Source: Haemophilus influenzae | Lineage (GTDB): Bacteria; Pseudomonadota; Gammaproteobacteria; Enterobacterales; Pasteurellaceae | Length of the DNA stretch: 64,000 nucleotides | NCBI RefSeq assembly: GCF_001457655.1 | Contig: NZ_LN831035.1 | Coordinates: 930,001-994,000, forward strand | Direction of reading: 5' to 3' | In this document: positions 44,432 through 54,001 of the stretch, piece after piece | Position numbering within the stretch: position 1 is the stretch's first letter | How the letters are laid out: the number at the start of each line of letters is the position of its first letter | Translations under genes and position numbers: made by a program | Notes under the pieces: model-generated | What the model was told of the DNA's origin: nothing | Seen by the model: the letters and a program-made list of their open reading frames with translations, nothing else | Databases searched by the model: none

Positions 44432-44876
44432 CCGCACTTTGTATTAGAATCCACGCCCCATTTAGTTAGTGGTGATGCTGATGCCGTTGATATGGTAAAA
44501 ATTGAGCGTAAGGCGACAGATTCTGCGTATCATGAATTTACAAAAATTCTTACTTCATCCGCTCAATTAGTGGCTTTTTTAAATCAATCTGATTTTGTGA
44601 AAGCGAGAGCTAAAGTTGAAAATGAAACTGTTCAGCAAATTGCCTCACATTTTAAGTTTTCTCAAGAAAATAATCTTAATCAATTAATTCTATCCTCTTT
44701 TGATCGTAAAGAAGAGGATCAACTTTTTGTGGAATACATTCGTTATGTGAATAATCAAGCGCGCCAAACATTAAATAATGAATTGATTACAAAATGGAAA
44801 TCGTTATTTGAAAAAAGAAAAATTACGGATTAAAGATGAGCTTTATGAATACCTCAAGAAAAAATCACAAGAATAG
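44432..44876 (+). pseudogene. Broken unrecognised gene, N-terminal start missing and frameshifted
   Basis: The intact part (44492-44833) encodes 113 residues starting MVKIERKATDSAYHEFTKIL and rich in Gln/Asn/Lys helices. Two signs suggest damage. Coding-looking sequence (VLESTPHLVSGDADAVD) continues upstream of the first ATG without a start codon. Removing one A from the A6 run at 44811-44816 would also replace the stop at 44831-44833 with EKLRIKDELYEYLKKKSQE and a stop at 44874-44876, just before a good terminator. The product would then be helical and charged. I do not recognise the family. Confidence 0.5.
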
Positions 44877-44878
44877 TA

Positions 44879-44906
44879 GAAAGCCGACAAATGTCGGCTT
44901 TTTTGT
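44879..44906 (+). terminator. Terminator after the broken gene
   Basis: AAGCCGACA / TGTCGGCTT nine-bp stem with TTTTTTG tail. Confidence 0.88.
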
Positions 44907-44922
44907 TGCACTGTTTTTAGTG

Positions 44923-45402
44923 TTACACCACAGGTTTTTGTCGATAAAACAATAAGCCTGGTAAAGCTAATCCAAATACTATTGCGCCTAGGATAAAACT
45001 GGTATTAATAAAGGAGCTAATCATCTGTTCAAATAAAGCATCAGAAAAGCCAAAATGATGAATTTGTACCATTGAAATCATTGCTTTATAAGCATGAACA
45101 CCGGGGATCATGGGGATAATTGCGGCAACGGTGAAGGCTTTGGGATGGGCTAAATAACGATGGGAAAGATGCACGCCTAAAAATCCAATCACACAAGTGG
45201 CAAAGAATGTAGCAAATACAATAGGCATATTAATATGCAGTAATAATGTGCGTGTAACATGCCCAAGTGCGGCTAAAATTGCACAATATTTTAAGGCTTT
45301 GGGCGGCACATTAAATACTAAAGCAAAGCCCACCGCTGGAATCGCAGCACATAGCATATCATCGAGTAATTTCAAGATAAATATTGTGATGTCTGATAAC
45401 AT
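44923..45402 (-). CDS. yjjB: ThrE-family transporter small subunit (YjjB-like)
   Basis: A 159-residue membrane protein with about four to five hydrophobic segments, the second half of a split ThrE-like exporter (E. coli YjjB, 157 residues). The conserved PPKALKYCAILAALGHVTRTLL and IPMIPGVHAYKAM are visible. In E. coli YjjPB exports succinate under anaerobic conditions. Whether the Haemophilus pair does so is inference. The start follows the yjjP stop by one base, so the two are coexpressed and probably form one transporter. Confidence 0.86.
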   Translation of the reverse strand: MLSDITIFILKLLDDMLCAAIPAVGFALVFNVPPKALKYCAILAALGHVTRTLLLHINMPIVFATFFATCVIGFLGVHLSHRYLAHPKAFTVAAIIPMIPGVHAYKAMISMVQIHHFGFSDALFEQMISSFINTSFILGAIVFGLALPGLLFYRQKPVV

Positions 45403-45403
45403 T

Positions 45404-46174
45404 TTAATGCCCCCAAGTTGTAATATGTAATAGGCTTAAAGCGAATACAATACCAAGACATGCGCCAAAAGTGAGAACAGTCGCAATCGTCCAACGGCCT
45501 AATCCCATATTCACATAACCTTTTAATATATCCGCCAAAGAATTAATCAGAGGAAACCCTGGCACAAGTAATAACACACTAGACGCTAAAGCAATTTGAG
45601 GATCGTTACCTAAGTTATATTTTAAGCTCACGCCAGAAATCAGAGAGGCGACGAAAGAGGTGATGGAAAAGACGATAAGGGGATTATAGTGCCGTTTAGA
45701 AAATTCTTGTCGCACAAACATGGCAATGGCGGCTGCCACAAAGGTAATGCTACAAATTATCCAGTCTCCGCCAGATAAATGGGCGAATGCTGCACAAGAT
45801 AAGCCAATCATGAATACAACTAACCATCGGTTATATTTAAGCGGTTTTAATTGATCCAGTTTTCTTTGTACGATCTCTAACTCATACAAATGATGCTCAA
45901 CGGCAATCACAATGCGTTGAACATCAGTAACCATTTGCATATTAATGCCTTTATCTGTATTTTTTCGTGCGGTAGTAATGCAATGATTATCTGATAAGGT
46001 CGTCAGCACAACTGCATTTGCCGTAAGCGCACATTCTACACTTTCTACGCCAAGTGCTACGCCTAAACGCTGTGCCATTTGCACCACCACGGTACTTTCT
46101 GCCCCATGTTGTAACAAGAGCAGTGCCGTTTGTACGCACACGCGAGTCACCGCCCGTTGATATTCGTGTTCCAT
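45404..46174 (-). CDS. yjjP: ThrE-family transporter large subunit (YjjP-like)
   Basis: A 256-residue protein (the same length as E. coli YjjP). A soluble N-terminal region (about 1-110, EHEYQRAVTRVCVQTALLLLQHGAESTVVVQMAQRLG) precedes five hydrophobic segments including VLLLVPGFPLINSLADILKG, the conserved motif of the DUF1212/ThrE group. I start at the ATG at 46174 (MEHEYQRAV) rather than the upstream extension, which has no homology. It acts with YjjB in organic acid export. Confidence 0.87.
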   Translation of the reverse strand: MEHEYQRAVTRVCVQTALLLLQHGAESTVVVQMAQRLGVALGVESVECALTANAVVLTTLSDNHCITTARKNTDKGINMQMVTDVQRIVIAVEHHLYELEIVQRKLDQLKPLKYNRWLVVFMIGLSCAAFAHLSGGDWIICSITFVAAAIAMFVRQEFSKRHYNPLIVFSITSFVASLISGVSLKYNLGNDPQIALASSVLLLVPGFPLINSLADILKGYVNMGLGRWTIATVLTFGACLGIVFALSLLHITTWGH

Positions 46175-46244
46175 ATCTTTCTTCTCTATCAAAATATACC
46201 TAGAAAGAATTATAAAAATCTTTTCTAAAAAATGCGCAAAAAAA

Positions 46245-46280
46245 GAACCGCACTTATGATCCAAGTCAAAAGTGCGGTTC
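46245..46280. terminator. USS-pair hairpin downstream of the CNNM gene
   Basis: GAACCGCACTT / AAGTGCGGTTC perfect 11-bp arms, 22 bp past the stop of the CNNM/CBS gene at 46303 and upstream of yjjP. Confidence 0.7.
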
Positions 46281-46302
46281 AATTTGGCGGAGTTTTTTAT
46301 GA

Positions 46303-47565
46303 TTAAAGTTTGACGACTTTCGCCTGTTTTATCATATTATCGCCCACTTCAAGAATAGTGATTAGCAAACCATCAATTTCGCAAATCGTGCCTTCATCGG
46401 GTATTTCCTCTAAGTGTTCTAAGATTAAACCATTAAAAGTACGAGCATCTTCTGTATCTAATTCCCAGTTAAACATTTTGTTGAGATCGCGTAGATTAGC
46501 GGAGCCATCGATAATCATTGAACCATCAGACTGTTGAATTACTTCTTTGTCAATGCTTGGGGCGGTGGAAGTGGTAAAATCCCCAACAATTTCTTCCAAA
46601 ATATCTTCCAACGTCACAAGCCCTTTAATATCGCCGTATTCATCTACAACTAAGCCAATTCGCTCTTTATTTGTACGGAAATTTGCAAGTTGCGTTTTTA
46701 ATGGCGTGCTTTCAGGAATGAAATACACTTCATCTGCGGCACGAATTAAGGTTTCTTTGGTAAATTCATTTTTTTCAAGCAGTAAGCGGAATGCTTCACG
46801 CACGCGCAAAATGCCAAGCACTTGTTCATCAAGGCTGCCTTTGTAAAGCACCACGCGGTTATGTGCAGCATGATTGAGCTGGCGCATAATAGCTCGCCAA
46901 TCATCATCAATATTTATACCGCCGATTTCGTTGCGGGGAACCATAATGTCATCAACAGTGACTGTCTCCATATCCAAAATAGACAGCAACATTTGTGGAT
47001 GTTGTTCATTTGGTGTTGCTTCGCCTGCTTCTGACACAATACTACGCAGTTCTTCACTACTAATTACTTGTTTTTGCATATCAAGTTTTAACCCTACTAT
47101 TTGCATCAAGGATTTAGTAAAAATATTCATTAACCAAACGAGCGGATAAAAGATTTTAAGCAATGAAGTTAAAATATGACTTGAAAAAAAACTCACTTTT
47201 TCTGCGTGCATTGCAGCCACCGTTTTGGGGAATATTTCAGAAAATACAAGCATTACGAAAGTGAGCAAACCCGTTGCAATCGCCACGCCAGCATCGCCAT
47301 ATAAACGCATACCAATTACTGTTGCAATTGCAGATGCGCTGATATTCACAAGGTTATTAAAAATAAGAATAAAACTTAACAAAGTATCTGGCTTTTCTAG
47401 CAGTTTTTCCGCTTTTTTCGCGCCTTTATTGCCTTGTTCAGATAGAAAACGAAGACGATATTTATTGAGGGAGAGTAGTCCAGTTTCAGAACCAGAAAAA
47501 TAGGCTGATAAAACTAAACAGATAATAAGAATAATAAATAAAGTACTAAGGGGAATGCTATCCAA
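46303..47565 (-). CDS. CNNM/CorC family membrane protein with CBS domains (YfjD-like)
   Basis: A protein of 420 residues with an N-terminal DUF21 membrane domain (four segments, about 1-185, with the family motif FSGSETGLLSLNKYRL near the start). Two CBS domains follow (about 200-325, MVPRNEIGGINIDD and GLVVDEYGDIKGLVTLEDILEEIVGD), then a C-terminal CorC_HlyC domain. Relatives take part in magnesium/cobalt efflux. I propose a TTG start at 47565 (encoded as Leu in LDSIPLSTLF) because AAGGA lies at the right distance. A longer frame begins at a TTG at 47595. The yfjD-ffh neighbourhood matches E. coli. Confidence 0.88.
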   Translation of the reverse strand: MDSIPLSTLFIILIICLVLSAYFSGSETGLLSLNKYRLRFLSEQGNKGAKKAEKLLEKPDTLLSFILIFNNLVNISASAIATVIGMRLYGDAGVAIATGLLTFVMLVFSEIFPKTVAAMHAEKVSFFSSHILTSLLKIFYPLVWLMNIFTKSLMQIVGLKLDMQKQVISSEELRSIVSEAGEATPNEQHPQMLLSILDMETVTVDDIMVPRNEIGGINIDDDWRAIMRQLNHAAHNRVVLYKGSLDEQVLGILRVREAFRLLLEKNEFTKETLIRAADEVYFIPESTPLKTQLANFRTNKERIGLVVDEYGDIKGLVTLEDILEEIVGDFTTSTAPSIDKEVIQQSDGSMIIDGSANLRDLNKMFNWELDTEDARTFNGLILEHLEEIPDEGTICEIDGLLITILEVGDNMIKQAKVVKL

Positions 47566-47593
47566 GGGAAAATCCTTTTGTTCGTTAATCAAC

Positions 47594-47625
47594 AAAAAGT
47601 GCGGTCATTTTTCACCGCACTTTTT
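47594..47625. repeat. Inverted USS pair
   Basis: AAAAAGTGCGGT / ACCGCACTTTTT perfect 12-bp arms between the divergent CNNM gene and ffh. As it lies upstream of both genes it is not an obvious terminator for either, and may be uptake-related only. Confidence 0.8.
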
Positions 47626-47845
47626 ACCTGTTATTTGATTTTGCTAAATCAAATAGCTGCTCAAATAGCCAAGAGTGGGCAGAATAATACCTGAAATTGG
47701 CTAAATAATCATTCTTTTTCCTTATCTCCTATGCTTTCTTCATGAAATTGCCTACTCAAAAATCCATTTTCATTTGAAATGATGAAAAACGCCTAAATTT
47801 CGGTATAATCAGCACAATTTTTTAAGAAAAACAGGATTGTTAGCC

Positions 47846-49225
47846 ATGTTTGAGAATTTATCGGATCGCCTTTCCAAAACCTTACGTAATATCACAGGAA
47901 AAGGCCGTTTAACGGAAGATAATATTAAAGAAACCTTGCGCGAAGTGCGTATGGCATTACTTGAAGCCGATGTTGCCTTGCCTGTGGTGCGTGAATTTAT
48001 CGCAAAAGTAAAAGAAAGCGCGCTTGGGGAAGAAGTCAATAAAAGTTTAACGCCAGGGCAAGAGTTCTTAAAAATCGTTCAGCGTGAGCTTGAAAAAGCC
48101 ATGGGCGAAGCCAATGAAAGTTTAAATCTTGCAACCCAACCACCAGCAGTTATCTTAATGGCAGGTTTACAAGGTGCGGGTAAAACCACCAGCGTGGGTA
48201 AATTGGCAAAATTCTTGCGTGAACGCCATAAAAAGAAAGTGTTAGTGGTGTCTGCTGACGTATATCGCCCTGCTGCGATTAAGCAACTTGAAACCTTGGC
48301 TCAATCCGTTGGCGTGGATTTTTTTCCATCGGATGTTAAACAAAACCCCGTTGATATTGCTAAAGAGGCACTTGCTGATGCAAAACTGAAATTCTACGAT
48401 GTGTTGATTGTGGATACGGCAGGTCGCCTACACGTTGATACAGAAATGATGGACGAAATCAAGCAAGTCCATGCTGCATTAAATCCAATCGAAACCCTTT
48501 TCACTGTTGATGCGATGACTGGTCAAGATGCGGCAAATACAGCAAAAGCCTTTAATGAAGCATTGCCTCTTACAGGGGTTATTTTGACGAAAGTGGACGG
48601 TGATGCGCGCGGTGGTGCGGCGTTATCGATTCGTCAAATCACAGGTAAACCAATTAAATTCTTGGGTGTGGGTGAGAAAACGGAGGCACTTGAGCCGTTC
48701 CATCCTGATCGTGTTGCTTCCCGTATTTTGGGCATGGGCGATGTGCTTTCATTGATTGAGGATCTTGAACGTTCTGTTGATCGTGAAAAAGCGGAAAAAA
48801 TGGCGCAGAAATTCAAGAAAGGCGATGATTTCACTTTAGATGATTTCCGCGAACAGCTGATCGAAATGAAAAAAATGGGTGGCATGATGTCTATGCTTGA
48901 GAAATTACCAGGTGCAAAAAATTTGCCTGAGCACGTTAAAAATCAAGTGGATGACAAAATGTTTGTCAAAATGGAAGCGATCATTAACTCCATGACCCTA
49001 AAAGAACGTGCCAACCCAGATATTATCAAAGGATCTCGCCGTCGTCGTATTGCATTAGGTTCTGGCACTCAAGTGCAAGATGTCAATAAATTACTTAAAC
49101 AATTCGATGAAATGCAACGTATGATGAAGAAAATGCGTAAAGGCGGCATGGCTAAAATGATGCGTGGAATGCAAGGCTTAATGGGCGGAGGCTTAGGCGG
49201 TTTAGGCGGAATGTTTAAACGATAA
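47846..49225 (+). CDS. ffh: Signal recognition particle protein Ffh
   Basis: A 459-residue SRP54 GTPase that, with 4.5S RNA, directs inner membrane proteins to FtsY/SecYEG. The N domain is followed by the G domain (GLQGAGKTTSVGKLA at about 107, DTAGRLHVDTEMMDE, TKVDGDARGGAALS). The methionine-rich M domain (about 330-459, MKKMGGMMSML, KGSRRRRIALGSG and a C-terminal GGGLGGLGGMFKR) binds RNA and signal peptides. I use the ATG at 47846 (MFENLSDRLSK), not the in-frame TTG nine bases earlier, which sits too close to the SD AGGA. Confidence 0.96.
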   Translation: MFENLSDRLSKTLRNITGKGRLTEDNIKETLREVRMALLEADVALPVVREFIAKVKESALGEEVNKSLTPGQEFLKIVQRELEKAMGEANESLNLATQPPAVILMAGLQGAGKTTSVGKLAKFLRERHKKKVLVVSADVYRPAAIKQLETLAQSVGVDFFPSDVKQNPVDIAKEALADAKLKFYDVLIVDTAGRLHVDTEMMDEIKQVHAALNPIETLFTVDAMTGQDAANTAKAFNEALPLTGVILTKVDGDARGGAALSIRQITGKPIKFLGVGEKTEALEPFHPDRVASRILGMGDVLSLIEDLERSVDREKAEKMAQKFKKGDDFTLDDFREQLIEMKKMGGMMSMLEKLPGAKNLPEHVKNQVDDKMFVKMEAIINSMTLKERANPDIIKGSRRRRIALGSGTQVQDVNKLLKQFDEMQRMMKKMRKGGMAKMMRGMQGLMGGGLGGLGGMFKR

Positions 49226-49237
49226 TTTCAGAAGATA

Positions 49238-49286
49238 AAAGTGCGGTTAAAAAAGAAATATTTTTACCGCACTTTTGTGTTTTATG
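49238..49286 (+). terminator. USS-pair terminator of ffh (left copy flanking the hsd island)
   Basis: AAGTGCGGT and ACCGCACTT arms around TAAAAAAGAAATATTTTT, then TTGTGTTTTATG. A 45-bp near-identical copy (one-base indel, one substitution) occurs at 58096-58140 on the other side of the hsd island. Confidence 0.85.
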
Positions 49287-49449
49287 AATTATAGCTAATT
49301 TATAAATTATTCTAATTAACGACGTTGCTGTTATGGAAACTATATTTAATTTTCTCTTTTAAGTATGTGAAAAAATTAATTAATGTTTACGATGATATTA
49401 ATTTAGATAGAAAAGGAGAGCCGAACGTTAATTTTTCAGGCAATCTTTT

Positions 49450-52400
49450 CTATCCAGCCAAAGCCCGTTGCAAACTTTGCGTCCAAGCGGTTCTAAATGC
49501 GGCATCTTTGGCAAAAAGTTTGTATAGCTCTAATTCATCCCTATGGCGTTCGCTCATCACATCGCGCAAAATGGCTTGGAAAGCCAATTCACGGGTATGA
49601 ATATCCGGGTTATTTTGATATTTCTGCTCAAAGTCTTTATGGCTGCGGATGCGCTCGGTAATATTGATAAATTTTACCCGTTGCTCATCCGGCGTTGCGC
49701 TCCAATCTTGAAACCATCTTTCGTTAAATACACGAATAATTTCATCAATCGGATCTTTTTCTTTATCTTCACCATGCGTACCGCGCGGATTGGGGTTTTG
49801 CGGGTCAAGCTCTGTTTCTTCATCATCTAATTTAATGCTGTAATTCAGCTTGGTGCGCGCCAAGCCGTAAGAGCTTAAATCCACTGCATCTAAAATTTCA
49901 TCAAATTCATCCATCGGGTCTTGTACTTTTAATTTGGGTACTAAGAATTTGAGGAACCAATAGAGCTTTTCCCAAGCGATATTTTCAAAATTGATGATGG
50001 AGGCCATTTGCCCGTAAATTTTTAAAAACTGTTTTGCCTTGATTTTAAAATCAACTTTTTCATTTCGATCCAAATCCAATTCCAATTCATCATCAAAACG
50101 TTGGACAGCCACATCAATCATACTGCTTAATTGCTGTGCGTCTTTATTGGCAAAATAGCCTTCAGTAAAATCGTTGACCTCCGCTTGTTCGTACACGCCG
50201 GTTTCATCCAACCGGTCTTTCAAATCATGCAAGACATTGACATCGGTTGCCTGCGACAACGAAGTAGAAGTATAAAACGGCTCAAATGCCTGCTGAATAT
50301 CTTCAACGCTGTTAAAAAAGTCCAATACAAACAAATCTTCCGTGCGTTTACTCAACTTATTCGCACTGCGATTCAAACGAGATAAAGCCTGCACGCAAAG
50401 CACGCCGGAGAGTTTCTTATCCACATACATGGCACACAATTTCGGCTGATCGAAACCGGTCAGATATTTATTGGCGACCACCAGCAAACGATATTCATCT
50501 TGATCGAAATACTCTTTGGTTTCGCTTTCTGCAAAGCCGTTCATTTCCGCTTCGGTGTATTCGACACCGTCAACCACTTTACTGCCTGAAAACGCAATCG
50601 CAATTTTAAACGGATTACCCCGCCCGGCCAGCAAATGTTTTAACGCCTGAAAATAGCGGATGGCGGTTTCAATATTTTGCGTTACCACCATTCCCTTGGC
50701 TTTGCCTTTGAGTTTTTTACGGTTGAAAACTTGGTAAATAAAATGATCCAGCATTATCTCCGCTTTAGTATCAATCGTTTGTTGCGAACGCTCCACATAG
50801 GCTTTCAGACGGCTTTGAGCCTTTTTACTATCAAACTCCGGATTATCTTCAATCGACTTAGTGATCTCATAAAAACTTTTATAGGTGGTGTAATTGGCGA
50901 TTACATCCAAAATAAAGCCTTCTTCAATCGCCTGCTTCATAGAATAAAGGTGGAACGGCTTAAACTTGCCATCCGCCTGTTTTTCGCCGAATTTTTCCAA
51001 AGTGCTGTTTTTCGGTGTGGCGGTGAAAGCAAAATACGACGCATTGCCGTGCATTTTGCGGGATTGCATGGTTTGTAAAATCAAATCTTGCACATCTTCA
51101 GCATCAAGGTCTTCCGTTTTGCCGATGGCCCGGTTCATATTGTCGTGTGCCGAACCTGATTGTGAGCTGTGTGCCTCATCAATAATCACCGCAAATTGTT
51201 TGTCGCCTAAATCAGCAATGCCATCGACAATAAACGGGAATTTTTGAATCGTGGTAATAATGATTTTTTTGCCCTGCTCAAGCGATTGGCGCAACTCTGC
51301 CGAACTCAACGCCGGCGCAACAATGTTTTTAACTTCTGAAAAATCTTTGATATTGTCGCGCAGTTGCTTATCCAACAAACGACGGTCGGTTACGACAATC
51401 ACCGAATCAAAAATCGGGCGGTCTGCCTCTCTACCGTTTGCCGCCTTTTCATTGCGCGGATATGCCTCAATCAACTGATACGCCAGCCAAGTAATGGAAT
51501 TAGACTTGCCCGAACCGGCAGAATGTTGAATCAAATAACGTTTACCCACGCCATGTTCACTGACATCAGCAATCAAACGGCGGACCACATCTAATTGGTG
51601 ATAGCGAGGGAAAAAGAGGGTACGTTTATCCAACGGATCTTTGGTTGAACCGTCTAAGCGCATAAAATGCTGAATAATGTTGGCAAGGCTTGCTTTGCCG
51701 AACACCTCTTGCCATAAATACGCCGTGCGGTGTCCATTGGGATTGGGCGGATTACCCTTACCGCAGTTGTTGCCCAAGTTAAACGGCAAGAAAAACGTAG
51801 CAGGCCCCGCCAATTTGGTGGTCATATAAGCTTCTTCCGTATCTAAGGCAAAATGCGCCAAACAACGCCCGAAATGGAACAACGTTTGGCTTAAATCACG
51901 GTTGAGGTATTGTTTTTGCGCATCAATGGCTGTCTGACCTGTCCAATGGTTTTTCAGCTCAAGGGCAATAATCGGCAAGCCATTGGCAAACAGCACCATA
52001 TCCACCGTTTCATTGCTTGAGGCAGAATAAGGCACTTGACGCATACAGCTAAACAAATTCTGTTCAAAACGCTGCTTGACCTTTTCGCCGCTGCTGGCAA
52101 GCGGAACGGGGTAGAGCAAATCAAAATGGGCGCTATCAATATCCAAGCCTTTTTTCAGCAGGTGCAACACGCCGTTTTTCTTTATTTGGCGGTCTAATCG
52201 CTCCAAAATTTTACGCTGCCAGTCGTTTGGGTTGAGTTGTTGAAAACGGGCAAGTTCTGCCTCTTGGCTGGTTTGCAGGAATTGCCAAAACAGACGTGTG
52301 TCGATGGCAAACTGCGCATCAAAATCCTGTGAAAATGCCAGTTTAAAACCATGATGGCGCGGCAGGTATTCAGCCTTCGGCTCGCCCAGCTTATTTTCCA

Positions 52401-52476
52401 TGTTTTCACGCCAAGTGCCAGTTAAGGCTTTTTCGATGGCAATTTCTAAATCTTTTTCCTTAGTTCCTGAAACCAT
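49450..52476 (-). CDS. hsdR: Type I restriction enzyme R subunit HsdR
   Basis: A 1008-residue motor/nuclease subunit. The N-terminal PD-(D/E)xK-type nuclease is at about residues 160-190 (VLFANGLPIIALELKNHW with the ELK). Superfamily 2 translocase motifs follow: Walker A HSAGSGKSNS (about 318), motif II DEAH (about 434), motif III FTATP (about 477) and motif VI ALSRLNR. The C-terminus is helical. It cleaves unmodified foreign DNA after translocation, in complex with HsdM and HsdS. Base composition is visibly richer in GC than its surroundings, and a 10-mer Neisseria uptake word lies at 50804-50813. It is last in the hsdM-regulator-hsdS-hsdR series. No inactivating change is seen. Confidence 0.95.
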   Translation of the reverse strand: MVSGTKEKDLEIAIEKALTGTWRENMENKLGEPKAEYLPRHHGFKLAFSQDFDAQFAIDTRLFWQFLQTSQEAELARFQQLNPNDWQRKILERLDRQIKKNGVLHLLKKGLDIDSAHFDLLYPVPLASSGEKVKQRFEQNLFSCMRQVPYSASSNETVDMVLFANGLPIIALELKNHWTGQTAIDAQKQYLNRDLSQTLFHFGRCLAHFALDTEEAYMTTKLAGPATFFLPFNLGNNCGKGNPPNPNGHRTAYLWQEVFGKASLANIIQHFMRLDGSTKDPLDKRTLFFPRYHQLDVVRRLIADVSEHGVGKRYLIQHSAGSGKSNSITWLAYQLIEAYPRNEKAANGREADRPIFDSVIVVTDRRLLDKQLRDNIKDFSEVKNIVAPALSSAELRQSLEQGKKIIITTIQKFPFIVDGIADLGDKQFAVIIDEAHSSQSGSAHDNMNRAIGKTEDLDAEDVQDLILQTMQSRKMHGNASYFAFTATPKNSTLEKFGEKQADGKFKPFHLYSMKQAIEEGFILDVIANYTTYKSFYEITKSIEDNPEFDSKKAQSRLKAYVERSQQTIDTKAEIMLDHFIYQVFNRKKLKGKAKGMVVTQNIETAIRYFQALKHLLAGRGNPFKIAIAFSGSKVVDGVEYTEAEMNGFAESETKEYFDQDEYRLLVVANKYLTGFDQPKLCAMYVDKKLSGVLCVQALSRLNRSANKLSKRTEDLFVLDFFNSVEDIQQAFEPFYTSTSLSQATDVNVLHDLKDRLDETGVYEQAEVNDFTEGYFANKDAQQLSSMIDVAVQRFDDELELDLDRNEKVDFKIKAKQFLKIYGQMASIINFENIAWEKLYWFLKFLVPKLKVQDPMDEFDEILDAVDLSSYGLARTKLNYSIKLDDEETELDPQNPNPRGTHGEDKEKDPIDEIIRVFNERWFQDWSATPDEQRVKFINITERIRSHKDFEQKYQNNPDIHTRELAFQAILRDVMSERHRDELELYKLFAKDAAFRTAWTQSLQRALAG
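50804..50813 (-). other. Neisseria DNA uptake sequence (10-mer)
   Basis: TTCAGACGGC, the complement of GCCGTCTGAA, exact. The two extended positions (AT) are TT here, so it matches the 10-mer but not the 12-mer. Confidence 0.7.
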
Positions 52477-52575
52477 TTTTCACCCTTTTGTGAATTTTTT
52501 AAATTTATTCATTACGCCCAAGTTGTCGCGCCGATATTCAAAATCCATCGGATTTTTTGACCGCACTTTTCACAC

Positions 52576-53826
52576 CTATACCCGCACCTTGCCGGTCACC
52601 ACATCGTTAATCAACACGCTTTTATATTCTTTCAGCTTTTCAATATGGGCTGTTTTTAATGCGATTGCTCGATCAATTTTAGAGGTTTGTTTATCTAGGT
52701 AGTCGGCAATTTTTTGCTGTTCTAAATATGGAGGAATAGGTAGTAATAATTCTGCAAAATCAGAATAGCGAAAATCTGTTGAACGCTCTCTAATTCCTTT
52801 AGCTAAGGAGCTAATAAATCCTGATAATGCAAGATTTCTTAAGTAATAAGCGTAAAAATAGACATCGATTTTTTGTTTATCATGAGGCAAACAAACGGAA
52901 TAAACTGGTGTTGCTTTACCATCTGAATCAGAAATACCAATTGCCCCTGCAAAAGCATCCATAGCGTGAATAACTAAATCACCTTTTCTAATTCCTTGGT
53001 AGCCGTGTTCTTTTAGCGCATTTGTAAATCCTTCAGTTCTTCGATTAGCTCTCAGAGTTACTTGCCCATCCCTAAAACAAGTAACAATTTGGTCTTCCTC
53101 ATTCACTTTTCTTTCTATTTTCTTGAAAATGAATTTTGAACGTTGCACATCCCAATGCTCCGGCACTTGCCCTATCCATTCCACGCCGGAATCTTTTAAC
53201 GGCACATCAGGGTTTAAGCCTCGGGTTACGGCATTTTGAATCAGGATCTGCTTGTGCTCTTTCAACAGGGCAATCTGCTTTTCCGCCAAATCCACCGCCT
53301 GATCGATTTTAGCGGTTTTATCGTCTAGGAATTGCGCGATTTTTTGTTGTTCGGAGAGAGGTGGAATAACCAAAATACTGTCTGAAATATGCCCATAGTT
53401 AATCGTTTGTCTTACACCTGAACCTAATAATTTCATATATGCAACATCGTATCTATGTAATAAATACGAAAAGTATTTTTTATTAATTATTTGTTTTTCT
53501 TTTAAAACAATGTAACCGGCACTTACAACAACGTCTATTTCTGATAAAGCAATTCTCAAACTAATTAGGTCATAATTTAAGTTTAAAGGATTTATTAAAA
53601 ACTCGCCTTTTAACACCTCTTGATATGAACGTTTTGTTGCCTCTGTTACTTTATCATCCGATTTTTCAATAACTTTACCAAAACTAATGGCTCCACAATT
53701 AAGAGACAGGCTTTGCTTATGTTTTTTTTCAACAAATAATTGTTTCAAGCGTTTTAACTCCCAATGGCTCGGTACCTCCCCTAGCCAATCCACACCTGAA
53801 TCTTTGTAACGCTCGTATCGTCTCAT
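52576..53826 (-). CDS. hsdS: Type I restriction-modification specificity subunit HsdS
   Basis: A 416-residue subunit with two target recognition domains (about residues 20-150 and 230-360), each introduced by a repeated segment (KDSGVDWLGEVPSHWEL and KDSGVEWIGQVPEHWDV) and followed by repeated dimerisation helices (LSEQQKIAQFLDDKTAKIDQ and LEQQKIADYLDKQTSKIDR). It sets the bipartite DNA site recognised by the complex. The two recognition domains are AT-rich while the repeated helices are GC-richer, a mosaic expected from domain exchange. I use the ATG at 53826; a TTG two codons earlier is possible. An array of CTTGCTTA-type boxes lies 70-175 bp upstream. Confidence 0.94.
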   Translation of the reverse strand: MRRYERYKDSGVDWLGEVPSHWELKRLKQLFVEKKHKQSLSLNCGAISFGKVIEKSDDKVTEATKRSYQEVLKGEFLINPLNLNYDLISLRIALSEIDVVVSAGYIVLKEKQIINKKYFSYLLHRYDVAYMKLLGSGVRQTINYGHISDSILVIPPLSEQQKIAQFLDDKTAKIDQAVDLAEKQIALLKEHKQILIQNAVTRGLNPDVPLKDSGVEWIGQVPEHWDVQRSKFIFKKIERKVNEEDQIVTCFRDGQVTLRANRRTEGFTNALKEHGYQGIRKGDLVIHAMDAFAGAIGISDSDGKATPVYSVCLPHDKQKIDVYFYAYYLRNLALSGFISSLAKGIRERSTDFRYSDFAELLLPIPPYLEQQKIADYLDKQTSKIDRAIALKTAHIEKLKEYKSVLINDVVTGKVRV

Positions 53827-53895
53827 TTGCAAAAAATCCTTAAAATATGACCGCTCTTATTGATGCAATTTGTTGTCCGTTTAACTATAAAAAAA

Positions 53896-54001
53896 CTTGC
53901 TTATTTCATGCCAAATCTTGCTTAAAAGATAAAAATCATTATTTTTCAGCAAGTTAAGCATTGTCAATTTCCTTGCTTAGCAAGCGATAAACCTTGCTTA
54001 A
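53896..54001 (-). promoter_or_regulatory. Box array 1: four CTTGCTTA-type boxes upstream of hsdS
   Basis: Boxes begin at 53896, 53917, 53972 and 53993, so the spacing is 21, 55 and 21 bp. Bases 53896-53948 are a direct repeat (53 bp, two mismatches) of 55470-55522. The last box overlaps the stop of the AlbA_2 gene. Paired boxes two helical turns apart suggest an operator bound by a dimer or tetramer. Confidence 0.65.

Noticed and set aside
49325..49449. Possible short gene just after the ffh terminator
   Set aside because: The frame begins inside non-coding sequence and runs into the antisense of hsdR. The YDDINLDRKGEPN stretch looks weakly coding but there is no start, SD or stop to support a gene.
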